The notes beneath the pieces were generated by a model. That model did no database searches. It worked only from the letters and a program-made list of their open reading frames with translations, and was not told where the DNA came from. Shown here piece after piece: positions 24,451 through 36,499 of a stretch of 64,000 nt of DNA. Numbering within the stretch: the first letter of the stretch is position 1; every line of letters starts with the position of its first letter. This DNA comes from Craterostigma plantagineum (lineage: Eukaryota; Streptophyta; Magnoliopsida; Lamiales; Linderniaceae): positions 248,001 to 312,000 of the forward strand of contig JAPQWV010000491.1 in assembly GCA_027422505.1 (NCBI GenBank), in the 5' to 3' direction. The position numbers were made by a program, and so were the translations under genes.

Positions 24451-26331
24451 TTAACTTGCGATAGCTTTTTGCTATACGGAGCTTTAACTTGCGATTCCAT
24501 CACTGCACAAGTGATTCATCCAGTTTTTCCTACCTCCCACCATATATTCTGTCTTCGGACGTGAGCAATACCAAGGAGGCAATGTTGGCGGTTTACGCAC
24601 ACGTGAAGGGAAGGACGAGTTCCGAGCGCCCTTCGGTAGCGAGCTGTGTCTGTCGGGATCAAGAGATTCCGAGGAACGAAACTCGGCATGTGGTAACCTA
24701 GTGTGTCTAGTGTTCGACTTGTTTCGGTTGTGTATTGGGCTAATCAATCAGTTTTGTATCCAGCTACGGTGCTAATCAATCAGTTTTGTATCCAGCTACG
24801 GTGCATTATAGTAATTGGTTAAACTCTTGGGGAGCAAACCCAAAGGAGAGGAGTAAATCCCAGTTGGGGATATAACCTCTATAAAAATCCTGTCTCACAT
24901 TTACTTTTTAGTTATTTCCTTATCGCTGTGAGACAGACCCGACACACATCCGACGTAACTAGGATATATTCATATACTCATCACAAGCATCAGTAGGCAT
25001 CTCTAAGTCACTACATACTAGAATTCTGAAAAGAAGAAGCACAAAATTTTATAAGCCTAACACCCCCCTCTTAGGCACATTTTCATTTTCACATACCATG
25101 TTATATGATATTCCATATATGCGCATATACCAAACATATTCTTTAATCATATATGTAGACAATGAGATGATAAAAATGAAATGAAACGTAGTATAATAAA
25201 AAGAGACTCAACATACCATAATACTCCTAATACTGTACTAATCTATACTATCACGTCATACCTATATAATGCACAGAAAGTACTAAATATATTCATATAC
25301 CGTAATGAAAACTACAATCCTAATCAATACCCAAAAAATGAAACTTGAAAAGACTCAATGTCAGCTCCAAGATCCCTAGTTGAACAACACCTAAAAGACC
25401 CCAAATTAACTTGTGATAGCTTTCTGCCATACTGAGCTTTAACTTGCGATTCCATCACTGCACGAGTGATTCATTCCGTTTTTCCTACCTCCCACCATAT
25501 ATTCTGTCTTCGGACATGAGCAATACCAAGGAGGCAAGGTCGGCGGTTATGCACACGTGAAGGGAAGGACGAGTTCCGGGGGCCCTTCAGTAGCGAGCTG
25601 TGTCTGTCGGGATCAGAAGATTCCGAGGAACGAAACTCGGCATGTGGTAACCTAGTGTGTCTAGTGTTCGACTTGTTACGGTTGTGTATTGGGCTAATCA
25701 ATCAGTTTTGTATCCAGTTACGGTGCATTATAGTAATTGGTTAAACTCTTGGGGAGCAAACCCAAAGGAGAGGAGTAAGTCCTAGTTGGGGCTATAACCT
25801 CTATAAAAATCCTGTCTCGCATTTAGTTTTTAGTTATTTCCTTATCGTTGTGAGACAGACCCGACACACATCCTACGTAACTAGGATATATCAGGCATAC
25901 TCATCACAAGCATTAGTAGGCATCTCTAAGTCACTACATACTAGAATTGAACAGAAGAAGCACAAAATTTTATAAGTCTAATTCACCCTCCTCTTAGGCA
26001 CGTTTTTATCTTCACATACCATGCTATATGATATTCCATATATGCGCATATACCAAACATATTCTTTAATCATATATGTAGACAATGATTTGATAAAAAT
26101 GAAATGAAACGTAGTATAATAAAAAAAGACTCAACATAACATAATACTCCTAATACTGTACGAATCTATTGTATCACGTCATACCTATATAATGCACAGA
26201 CATTACTAAATATATTCATATACCGTACCCGAAAATTGAAAACTACAATCCTAATCAATACCCAAAAAATGAAACTTGAAAAGGCTCAATTTCACCTCCA
26301 AGATCCCTAGTTGAACAACACCTGACCCCAA
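24451..26331. repeat. Higher-order dimer copy 1 (1881 bp)
   Basis: Dimer of the long monomer (with a local ~30 bp duplication of CTAATCAATCAGTTTTGTAT near 24740-24800) and the short monomer. It is nearly identical, base for base, to 26332-28210. Confidence 0.88.
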
Positions 26332-28210
26332 ATTAACTTGCGATAGCTTTTTGCTATACGGAGCTTTAACTTGCGATTCCATCACTGCACAAGTGATTCA
26401 TCCAGTTTTCCTACCTCCCACCATATATTCTGTCTTCGGACGTGAGCAATACCAAGGAGGCAATGTTGGCGGTTTACGCACACGTGAAGGGAAGGACGAG
26501 TTCCGAGCGCCCTTCGGTAGCGAGCTGTGTCTGTCGGGATCAAGAGATTCCGAGGAACGAAACTTGGCATGTGGTAACCTAGTGTGTCTAGTGTTCGACT
26601 TGTTTCGGTTGTGTATTGGGCTAATCAATCAGTTTTGTATCCAGCTACGGTGCTAATCAATCAGTTTTGTATCCAGCTACGGTGCATTATAGTAATTGGT
26701 TAAACTCTTGGGGAGCAAACCCAAAGGAGAGGAGTAAATCCCAGTTGGGGATATAACCTCTATAAAAATCCTGTCTCACATTTACTTTTTAGTTATTTCC
26801 TTATCGCTGTGAGACAGACCCGACACACATCCGACGTAACTAGGATATATTCATATACTCATCACAAGCATCAGTAGGCATCTCTAAGTCACTACATACT
26901 AGAATTCTGAAAAGAAGAAGCACAAAATTTTATAAGCCTAACACCCCCCTCTTAGGCACATTTTCATTTTCACATACCATGTTATATGATATTCCATATA
27001 TGCGCATATACCAAACATATTCTTTAATCATATATGTAGACAATGAGATGATAAAAATGAAATGAAACGTAGTATAATAAAAAGAGACTCAACATACCAT
27101 AATACTCCTAATACTGTACTAATCTATACTATCACGTCATACCTATATAATGCACAGAAAGTACTAAATATATTCATATACCGTAATGAAAACTACAATC
27201 CTAATCAATACCCAAAAAATGAAACTTGAAAAGACTCAATGTCAGCTCCAAGATCCCTAGTTGAACAACACCTAAAAGACCCCAAATTAACTTGTGATAG
27301 CTTTCTGCCATACTGAGCTTTAACTTGCGATTCCATCACTGCACGAGTGATTCATTCCGTTTTTCCTACCTCCCACCATATATTCTGTCTTCGGACATGA
27401 GCAATACCAAGGAGGCAAGGTCGGCGGTTATGCACACGTGAAGGGAAGGACGAGTTCCGGGGGCCCTTCAGTAGCGAGCTGTGTCTGTCGGGATCAGAAG
27501 ATTCCGAGGAACGAAACTCGGCATGTGGTAACCTAGTGTGTCTAGTGTTCGACTTGTTACGGTTGTGTATTGGGCTAATCAATCAGTTTTGTATCCAGTT
27601 ACGGTGCATTATAGTAATTGGTTAAACTCTTGGGGAGCAAACCCAAAGGAGAGGAGTAAGTCCTAGTTGGGGCTATAACCTCTATAAAAATCCTGTCTCG
27701 CATTTAGTTTTTAGTTATTTCCTTATCGTTGTGAGACAGACCCGACACACATCCTACGTAAGTAAGATATATCAGGCATACTCATCACAAGTATCAGTAG
27801 GCATCTCTAAGTCACTACATACTAGAATTGTGAACAGAAGAAGCACAAAATTTTATAAGCCTAACACCCCCTCTTAGGCACGTTTTTATCTTCACATACC
27901 ATGTATATTCCATATACGCGCATATACCAAACATATTCTTTAAACATATATGTAGACAATGAGATGATAAAAATGAAATGAAACGTAGTATAATAAAAAG
28001 AGACTCAACATACCATAATACTCCTAATACTGTACTAATCTATACTATCACGTCATACCTATATAATGCACAGAAAGTACTAAATATATTCATATACCGT
28101 ACCCGAAAATTGAAAACTACAATCCTAATCAATACCCAAAAAATGAAACTTGAAAAGACTCAATGTCAGCTCCAAGATCCCTAGTTGAACAACACCTAAA
28201 AGACCCCAAA
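26332..28210. repeat. Higher-order dimer copy 2 (1881 bp)
   Basis: Offset exactly 1881 from copy 1 at both landmarks. The shared variants (the ~30 bp duplication, CCGAGCGCCC versus CCGGGGGCCC) alternate in the same order, so the dimer was duplicated as a unit after the monomers had diverged. Confidence 0.88.
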
Positions 28211-30159
28211 TTAACTTGCGATAGCTTTCTGCCATACTGAGCTTTAACTTGCGATTCCATCACTGCACGAGTGATTCATTCCGTTTTTCCTACCTCCCAC
28301 CATATATTCTGTCTTCGGACATGAGCAATACCAAGGAGGCAAGGTCGGCGGTTACGCACACGTGAAGGGAAGGACGAGTTCCGGGGGCCCTTCGGTAGCG
28401 AGCTGTGTCTGTCGGGATCAGAAGATTCCGAGGAACGAAACTCGGCATGTGGTAACCTAGTGTGTCTAGTGTTCGACTTGTTACGGTTGTGTATTGGGCT
28501 AATCAATCAGTTTTGTATCCAGCTACGGTGCATTATAGTAATTGGTTAAACTCTTGGGGAGCAAACCCAAAGGAGAGGAGTAAGTCCTAGTTGGGGCTAT
28601 AACCTCTATAAAAATCATGTCTCGCATTTACTTTTTAGTTATTTCCTTATCGTTGTGAGACAGACCCGACACACATCCGACGTAACTAAGATATATCAGG
28701 CATACTCATCACAAGTATCAGTAGGCATCTCTAAGTCACTACATACTAGAATTGTGAACAGAAGAAGCACAAAATTTTATAAGCCTAACACCCCGTCTTA
28801 GGCACGTTTTATCTTCACATACCATGTATATTCCATATACGCGCATATACCAAACATATTCTTTAATCATATATGTAGACAATGAGATGATAAAAATGAA
28901 ATGAAACGTAGTATAATAAAAAGAGACTGAACATACCATAATACTCCTAATACTGTACTAATCTATACTATCACGTCACACCTATATAATGCACAGACAG
29001 TACTAAATATATTCATATACCGTACCCGAAATTGAAAATTACAATTCTAATCAATACCCAAAAAATGGAACTTGAAAAGACTCAATTTCAGCTCCAAGAA
29101 CCAAAAAGTTTCGAAGTAGACGTATAAAAGCCTTAATCGAAATTGAAGTTTGTTCGTAGGAATTCCGGTGAAATAAAAAATTCCAGCGCCCAACGATTAC
29201 GACGACTCCTTGGGTGTTTGTTCGTAGGAGTAATTTGCAGTGGGTGCCTCGATTTGAGGCTAAATTGAGGTGGAGACTTTGATTTTTCAGTTAAGTTTCT
29301 TCTTAGCTTTGAGTTCGTTGTTTCCTCTGCTTTTGTTTTATTTTTTATTTTATTTTCTACATAAATCTTGGTCAAGTCGTAATAATTTAAGTTTTAGGGG
29401 TTTTTTCGTCCAATTGATCCTTAAGTGAAAGATAAGTTTCTATTTGGTCTTTAAATGATAAATTGTCTGACATGGGGAGTTATGTTATAAATTTTATGCT
29501 GATAGGGATTTTAGTGAAATTTTGTCCCGTAGAAGATTGATCCTTTTTTAGTAACACAAAGTAGATTTTGATAAAGTTGAATACTGATTAAACATCGTGA
29601 TGATGACGATGATGATTATTATTATTATTTTATTGTTTAGTACTACTAAAAACTATTATCTATATATAATATAGAACACACACAAGGAATCTTGGTGTAA
29701 TGAAATGCATATTTCATTTTATACAATAATATTGCTACAATTTTGATAGGGTTGAATATTTTTTCATGTGACCTTTGTGGTTTTGTGTTTGGATGCTTGT
29801 TTCGGTATCAAACCCAATCTCATAATCGTCACCTGCATATATAAATTTAGTGGATTGTTACATCTATTGCAAATTATGTCTAAATTTCTGGCTTCATCGA
29901 TAAGGAATTAAGGAAATACTTTATCATACTAGAAATTATTTCCAAATAAATTTGAAAAAGCAACTTCAAGCCTCCGTCCAAATTTATTGAAAGGATCGAC
30001 CGTCGACATTCATTCAACCAAAATCCATTAAGATCACTTTATTAAGGCCCCTTGTGCATTATATAATAGCAGAAACCGACATAATTACTATTAAAAAATT
30101 AATCACCCTTCATTCATCCAACCCTGTATAATAAAAATATACTTACCCAACAAAATTAA
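26820..30159. repeat. Left copy of a ~3.3 kb long-range duplication
   Basis: Near-identical to 60675-64000 at an offset of about 33.85 kb. It spans the end of one array monomer, two further monomers and the flank up to just before the GT14 gene's coding end. Confidence 0.93.
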
Positions 30160-30182
30160 AACAATATACGTATACATTCTTC
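29100..30182. other. GT14 3' flank with Mutator-type end relic, no gene
   Basis: 29100-29398 is unrecognised moderately GC-rich DNA. About 29399-29530 (TCCTTAAGTGAAAG, TCTGACATGGGG) resembles the Mutator-type end at 14559-14700. The rest is AT-rich with a short ATT/GAT repeat near 29600. No convincing coding frame. Confidence 0.45.
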
Positions 30183-30873
30183 CTACCTATCTATCAAATG
30201 CATCACTTTAGGCGCAAACCTCAACAATCTATCCAAAGCACTATAAGCAAACTTCCTCGCAAACAAGTAGCAAACCCTAGTAATAAGCTCCCCACCATTA
30301 TTATTATTATACCCACAAAACTTCTTATTGTTACCATTCATGGTCCCATTATTACCAGCACCACCATTATTCCTAAGCCCCTCCAAGAACTCAACGGTAA
30401 CATTCGCCCTAATGAACTTCATAGGTTGACCAGTTAACGTAAGTCAACGTCCTGTTAGAATTCTTACCGCCGAACCTTATGTTCATCAGCGTGGGCAAAT
30501 AGTGCTCGTCTGCGTAGCACGAGCCATTGCAGTACTTCTGAAATACTGGGAAATAATACTTGTCTGAAATAACCTCCAATGCTATTTCCCTGTCTATCGA
30601 AAACCACTGCGACCCTTTCCTCCACTGTCTGAGGCTGATATTCGGGCCCATTAACGGGCTGTATCGCCCTCGGCCCACCGGGCCGGGCTGGTCGTATGAT
30701 TCGATGAAGTTTAGGGTCGAGTTTGTTAGGTAGTTGTAGACGGTTGAGAAGTTGTATAAGGGTATGCACGATTCTGAGAGGAGTACGAATCTTTGGTTGG
30801 AAAAGTCGAGGAGTGCGTTTGCTATGAGTCTTCTCTCGGCTTCGATCATGCTTACATGACCCCATTCTACGGC
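30183..30873 (-). CDS. GT14 exon 2 (catalytic and C-terminal part, frameshifted)
   Basis: Starts AVEWGHVSMIEAERRL in phase with exon 1. It shows the GT14 core FVLLSESCIPLYNF, the region YDQPGPVGRGRYSP, QWRKGSQWFSIDRE, and CYADEHYLPTLM. The frame holds to TLTYVNW and then runs to a stop at 30409. The family-typical tail (FIRANVTVEFLEGLRN, then LITRVCYLFARKFAYSALDR) continues in another frame from about 30437 to the stop at 30183. An asparagine/glycine-rich insert (30290-30350) sits in that tail. The acceptor that keeps frame is AAAAG just before 30873. A more canonical CAAG five bases upstream would give an immediate stop. Confidence 0.85.
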
Positions 30874-31176
30874 CTTTTCTTGAAAAAAAAAAGAAAATTA
30901 TGGGGTTATTGTAATGGAAGTTTAATTTGGAACCTTGTGTATATTTGTTTTGCTCTAAGAATGTGCCATTTTCTGTAAAATGTAACTGCCTAGTTTAGAC
31001 AAGAAATGTGATGCATTGTCAAACATTATATCACACATGTAGTCTAGTTGCATATGTAGACATATATGTGAATTGACAAAATTAAATTTCCACCTAACTG
31101 GATGTTATATTACGTTATATACTTATCACCACTGTGAAAGTTGGAGGTTGGGTCAACTGTTAATATGACAACTATG
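30874..31176 (-). other. GT14 intron, 3' segment
   Basis: Intron sequence between exon 2 and Cop2. It has a polypyrimidine run on the minus strand just upstream of exon 2 (A-run at 30882-30891 on plus). Otherwise AT-rich with nothing recognised. ACTAT at 31171-31175 is the left TSD candidate of Cop2. Confidence 0.6.
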
Positions 31177-32013
31177 TGGGGTTTTAAGCCCAATGGGCCT
31201 TGGGCCAAAAGTGTGGGTAATTGGCCCACTAAGAGAAGAGCTGAAACGATTTGATTAAATCGAGAAGACGTCGGTCATCGAAACGAGAAACCGTTGAAAG
31301 ATTACGAATCTACGTTTCGAGACGAATCTAACGAATATTAATTTGCTCAAAACCGATACCGGGTGAATGAGAAATTAATTAATAAAGCCAGCCCAAAGAA
31401 ATAAAAAATAAAAAATAAAAAATAAAAAAAAATTGATGACGTGGCGGCCGATGACGTGTCACTGACACGTGGACTGACGTGGCGCTGATCTGGCGCTGAC
31501 TGGGCATGCTGATGTGGCTGTTTGAAGGGGTATTGAGTATCAGTCTGAAAGTTGTGACTATTCTCAGATTGACCCCTGGCCAAAAGTTGTGTCTATTTGC
31601 AAATTCGGCCCAATCAATGGAGGTCAATTGAAAAGTCCTGACTTTTCGCGAATTGACCCCTGCAGCTTTTCAGACACTATAAATAGGTCCCCTGGCAGAA
31701 TATAAATTCACTCAATTCACTCCCAGCACTTTAGAAATAGTTGACAGCACATCCCTTAGTAATAAAAAAGCAAGAAATGCTCGAGTCTTTAGTAAATTCG
31801 CCCGATAACTTCGATACGGTGTGCAACGTTTCGAAATTCCTGAAGTCGTTGTATCTTCGGGACGTATTGCGACAACCCGATGCACTGAAATACGGGGCAA
31901 TAACGTCTTACGGAAAGCGTACGACGTACGTGCCTCGACTTCGACATAATAAGCCGAAACTCTGTCCGAGTTTTTTAAGCGCCACCGATCGGACGCTAAC
32001 ACCGGAACCAACA
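31177..32013 (+). repeat. Cop2 first LTR, 837 bp
   Basis: Starts TGGGGTTTTAAGCCCAATGG and ends CCGGAACCAACA. TATAAATA at 31678-31685 is the likely core promoter. It contains AATAACGTCTTACG (31899-31912), the reverse complement of sequence just after the LTR. A 98-codon open stretch in the last third (31741-32037) is also open in the third LTR but not in the second, and looks fortuitous. Confidence 0.9.
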
Positions 32014-32029
32014 ATCGTAAGACGTTATT
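32014..32029 (+). promoter_or_regulatory. Putative non-tRNA (self-priming) primer-binding site
   Basis: Immediately after the LTR there is no TGG-type tRNA site. Bases 32016-32029 (CGTAAGACGTTATT) are a perfect 14 bp reverse complement of LTR bases 31899-31912, giving a 14 bp stem with a ~103 base loop in the transcript. The same arrangement occurs at 37307-37320 with 37190-37203. By analogy with yeast Tf1 self-priming this could be the primer site. This is inference. Confidence 0.5.
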
Positions 32030-32040
32030 CTGTCTGATCG

Positions 32041-33079
32041 ATGGCGACAATAGCGAATATTCCTACCGCCGTACCGCTGACGGGTAGCAACCACGCCGAA
32101 AGGCCGGCGAAATTTGATGGGGCGGACTTCAAGAGATGGCAACAAAAGATGCTGTTTTATCTCACGACCCTGAACCTGGTGCGCTTTCTGAAAGAGCTCC
32201 CGCCCCAGGTGAACGCCAACGACGCCGCTGACGACGCCGCACCCGAAATTGACGAACAACAACAGGCGGCGTTGGACGCTTGGAATCATAACGATTTCAT
32301 GTGTCGTAACTATATTTTGAACGCTATTTCCAGTTCTAGGCAGTCGCTAAAACTGCTAAAGAGTTGTGGGACTCGTTGGATAAAAAGTACAAAACCGATG
32401 ACGCCGGACTAAAGAAATTCATTGTCGGCAGGTTTTGGACTATAAGATGACCGACTCCAAACGAGTATTCGACCAGGTCCGTGATCTGCAACTGATAATC
32501 CACGATATACACGCGGAGAATATGCAGATCAGCGAATCCTTCCAGGTAGCTGCTATAATAGAGAAGCTGCCGCCCCTGTGGAAGGACTTAAAGAACTACC
32601 TCGAGCACAAGCGTAAGGAAATGGGGCTTGAAGACCTGATCGTGGGGCTTCGAATCGAAGAAGATAATCGAAGGATCGAGGCCAAGAACAAAAGGGACAG
32701 CGTGGAGGTACGTGCGAACCTGGCCGAATCAAACACCGACAAAAAGCGCAAGAGGCCTAATACGACGCAACAGAAGCCCAACAAAATAAGGGGCAACTGC
32801 GATAGCTGCGACAAACCTGGGCATATGGCCAAGGATTGTCGGCTGAAGAAAAAGAGCAAGAAGAACCAAGCTCACTTGACCGAGGCAAGGCTGGGGACAG
32901 ATCTAACGGAGATGGACCTAGCCGCCGTCGTATACGAGGCCAACATGGTAGACAACCCTAGGTCGTGGTATATCGACTCTGGAGCGACTCGCCACATCTG
33001 CTCTGAGAAGGAGATGTTTTCAACCTACATCCCTATCTCAGGCAGGAAGCTGTTTATGGGGCAACGCAGCCACCTCTGA
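32041..33079 (+). pseudogene. gag: Cop2 gag and start of protease, broken
   Basis: The ATG lies only 27 bases after the LTR. A copia gag N-terminus (FDGADFKRWQQKMLFYL) runs to about 32330, where a scrambled short segment breaks the frame. It resumes at 32435 (DYKMTDSK..., VAAIIEKLPPLWKDLKNYL), reaches a CCHC knuckle at about 32800-32840 and then the protease motif [12 protein letters not shown] at about 32965-33000. A frameshift follows near 33060. Basic stretches flank the knuckle. Confidence 0.85.
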
Positions 33080-33101
33080 CATCGTCGGATTAGGGCGGGT
33101 A

Positions 33102-35990
33102 GTGCTGAAGATGACCTCGGGCAAGGAACTCACTCTTGTGGACGTGCTGCACGTGCCAGACATCCGCAAGAACTTGGTGTCCGGCTCCCTGTTGAGCAAA
33201 GCCGAATTTAGACAGGTGTTTGAAAGTGATAAATATGTACTGACAAAATACGGTCATTTTGTAGGAAAGGGCTACCTCGAAAAGGGCTCTTTAAGATGAA
33301 TGTAATGCCTGTAATACGCGAGATTGAGCTCGCTAATAATAATAAAGAAAGTTCATCTTACTTGGTTGAGTGTTCCAATTTATGGCATCATAGATTAGGA
33401 CACGTGGGTTTAAATAAAATAAAAAAGTTAATAAGTTTAAACCTGCTTCCACAAATGGAAGTCGACTCACAAGAAAAATGTGAAGTCTGTATCGAGGCAA
33501 AAATGGCCAAGACACCGTTCTTCTCTGTTGAGAGAAGTTGTGCGCCTCTAGAACTAATCCATACAGATATATGTGTTCTGAAGTTCGTACTAGAGGTGGG
33601 AAAAAGGTACTTTATTACTTTTATCGATGATTGCACGAGATTTTGCTACGTATATTTGTTAAGTGGCAAGGACGAGGCTCTTGATGCCTTCAAAAGATAT
33701 AAGAGTGAAGTTGAGAATCAACTAAACTCACGAATAAAAATAATTCGAAGTGATAGAGGAGGAGAATACGTGGCGCCGTTCGAAGAATTTTGCCAAGAAC
33801 ACGGCATTATTCATCAAACAACCGGCCTTATTCACCTCAGTCAAACGGCGTTGCTGAATGCAAAGGTCTCCTAAGGAGATTATGCTATGTTGATCAGTTC
33901 TGGGCAACCTCAGAACTTGTGGGGGGAAGCAATCCTCTCGGCAAATCGCATTCTGAATATGGTGCCACACAAAAAGAAAGAAAAGACTCCATACGAGCTC
34001 TGGAAAGGTAGGGTCCGTCCAACTATTACCTGAAAGTGTGGGGGTGCCTAGCAAAGGTCGAAGTACCTAAACCTAAACAGGTTAAGATAGGACCCAAGAC
34101 TGTTGATTGCATTTTCATCGGATATGCCAATATAGTGCATATAGATTTCTAGTGCACAAATCAGAAAACCCTGAAATGAATACAGGGATGATATTTGAAT
34201 CAAGGAATGCAGTATTCTTCGAGAATATTTTCCCAAATAAGGAAAAGAAAGAAATAAGCTATAAGAAGCGAACTTACGATGCCGTGGAGAGTTCACCTCA
34301 AGAAAACGAGAAACCACGGCAAAGCAAACGTAAGAGAACGGCCAAATCGTTTGGGCCTGACTTCCTAACATATATGTTAGATGATGAACCACGGACTTTG
34401 CAAGAGGCATTGTCTAGTCCAGAAGCTCCGTTCTGGAAAGAAGTTGTGAACAGCGAGATTGAGTCCATTATGCAAAACCATACGTGGGAGCTGGTAGACC
34501 TCCCAAAGAGGTGTAAGCCTTTAGGATGCAAATGGGTCCTTAAAAGGAAACTTAAGACCGATGGATCAATCGAAAAATATAAAGCTCGTTTAGTAGCTAA
34601 ATGATTTAACCAAAAGGAAGGGTACGATTTCTTCGATACCTACTCACCCGTGATAAGAATTACATCCATACGGGTCTTGATCGCTATAACAGCGTTGTAT
34701 GACCTTGAGATACACCAGATGGACGTCAAAACGGCCTTCCTAAATGGAGAACTCGAGGAAGAAATATATATGAGACAGCCCGAAGGGTTTATTGTACCCG
34801 AGCAGGAAAATAAAGTGTGCAGACTCGTGAAGTCACTTTACGGGCTTAAGCAAGCACCGAAATAGTGGCACGAGAAGTTCGACATGACGATGTTGTCGAA
34901 TGGATTTAAGACTAATGAGTGTGATAAATGTGTTTATATAAAAGGCACACCCGAAGAGTTTGTGATTGTCTGTCTTTACGTAGACGACATGTTAATCATG
35001 GGAAGCAGTCACAAAATAATCGTGAATACAAAGAATATGCTGAAAAATTATTTCAGTATGAAGGATATGGGTTTGGCTGACGTCATTTTGGGAATAAATG
35101 TCTCTAAGACGTCCGAAGGAATTGTGATTACACAATCTCACTATGTTGAGAGCGTGTTAAAGAGATTTAAGGCCTTCGATGATCCTCCGGCTAAGACACC
35201 TGTGGACACTAATGTACACTTAGCCAAAAATAGAGGAGAGCCCGTATCGCAACTCGAATATGCTCGGGTGATTGGCAGTCTGATGTATCTGTCTAACTGC
35301 ACTCGACCTGACATAGCGTACTCAATTAGTAAACTAAGTAGGTTTACGAGTAATCCGGATAGTAGCCACTGGGTAGCACTAAGAAGAGTGCTTAGATATT
35401 TGAAGCACACTATTAATCACGGCATACTATACTCGAGATATCCCGCGGTACTAGAAGGGTACTGCGATGCGAATTGGATATCTGATAGTAAAGACTCAGA
35501 ATCCACGAGTGGTTATATATTTACCATCGGTGGAGGAGCAGTTTCTTGGAAGTCCTCCAAACAAACGTGCATAGCTCGATCCACGATGGAGTCGGAGTTC
35601 ATCGCACTAGATAAAGCCGGCGAAGAAGCAGAATGGCTTCAAAATTTCCTGGACGATATTCCGTGTTGGAACAAACCTGTGCCACCAATTATGATTCACT
35701 GCGATAGCATGGCAGCTATCGGCAGGGCACAGAATTGTATGTATAACGGTAAGTCTCGGCACATTCGTCGGAGACATAACACCGTAAGACAGCTTATCTC
35801 TAGCGGAATAATTTCCACCGACTATGTAAAATCAAAGGAAAATATTGCGGATCCGCTGACAAAAGGCATAGCTAGAGATCAGTTAGAAAATGCAGTAAGG
35901 GGAATGGGACTAAAAATCCACACACCAAAGAACGAAAACAGTGGTAACTCAACCTCGATGAGTGGAGATCCCACGAACTTGGTTCAATGA
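33102..35990 (+). pseudogene. pol: Cop2 pol (protease end, integrase, RT, RNase H), broken
   Basis: Segments in order: protease C-terminal part (33102-33299); GAG-pre-integrase and integrase start (33296-33874, LWHHRLGHVG, CEVCIEAKMAK, IIRSDRGGEY); integrase end and RT start (34107-34604); RT fingers/palm (34650-34865, [12 protein letters not shown]); [12 protein letters not shown] and RNase H (34884-35990, [36 protein letters not shown]). In-frame stops at 34602-34604 and 34863-34865 replace RT codons, and frameshifts near 33300, 33830 and 34030-34110 break integrase. The last 369 codons are intact. Confidence 0.9.
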
Positions 35991-36499
35991 GACAACTAAG
36001 CTGTGATTAGTTCAGTAGTATACTTGGAAACTAATAAAGTCCATTCTCGACAGCTGCCCAAGTAATTTCCCGATGACGTGTGGTTAGGGTAAGCACTTAT
36101 GCTTTTAATGATGACTATACCAAAGTGGTGGAGTATTTCGGGCTACTCCAGGATTAAGTCCTAGTAGTCGGTCACCTATATAAGTTGTGAAGTGGGGCCG
36201 CTTCAATGGAAAACACTTATGAATCGGAGATATGGTCCACGGCCGAAATGGACACAACGTGAGAATCGAAAAGAGATCAGATTCATCACTGTGTGTTTAC
36301 TGTTGTCTTGGTTTACACAAAAAGCCGCCAGTTCAAGACATCACGTTCACTGAGCAGCGGGTAAATCCGATAGTATTTCACTATGGAAGGTTCAAAGCCA
36401 CAAGCTACCTATCCCGATGCAGTGATGGGTCGTCGGGACTTTCTTGCAAGAGTCAGCATGCATTGCATTTACATTAATTTCCATTCATGTGGGGGATAG
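35991..36499 (+). other. Cop2 3' untranslated region and polypurine tract
   Basis: Non-coding 0.5 kb between the pol stop and the second LTR. The last bases, GTGGGGGATAG (36489-36499), form the polypurine tract next to the LTR start. Confidence 0.7.

Larger units (their letters stand above)
23533..29099. repeat. Tandem array of six ~0.93 kb LTR-derived monomers
   Basis: Monomers start at 23533, 24451, 25406, 26332, 27287 and 28211. A fixed landmark (CATATATTCTGTCTTCGGAC) recurs at 23615, 24541, 25496, 26422, 27377 and 28301, giving steps of 926, 955, 926, 955 and 924. Each monomer is the last ~600 bp of the LTR followed by ~315 bp of non-LTR flank (from CATACCATG to CCCCAAATTAAC). Short minus-strand frames repeated in every unit (ISPIHNRNKSNTRHTRLP...) come from this DNA and have no known domain. 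Confidence 0.9.

Noticed and set aside
24484..28506. ~76-codon minus-strand frame repeated in each array monomer and at 62120-62350
   Set aside because: It is conserved only because the DNA was tandemly duplicated. There is no domain, and unit 23604-23819 and others change frame freely.
31741..32037. 98-codon frame in the Cop2 LTR, also open at 38457-38789
   Set aside because: Not open in the second LTR and lies in R/U5 sequence. The LTR copies are too similar for openness to be informative.
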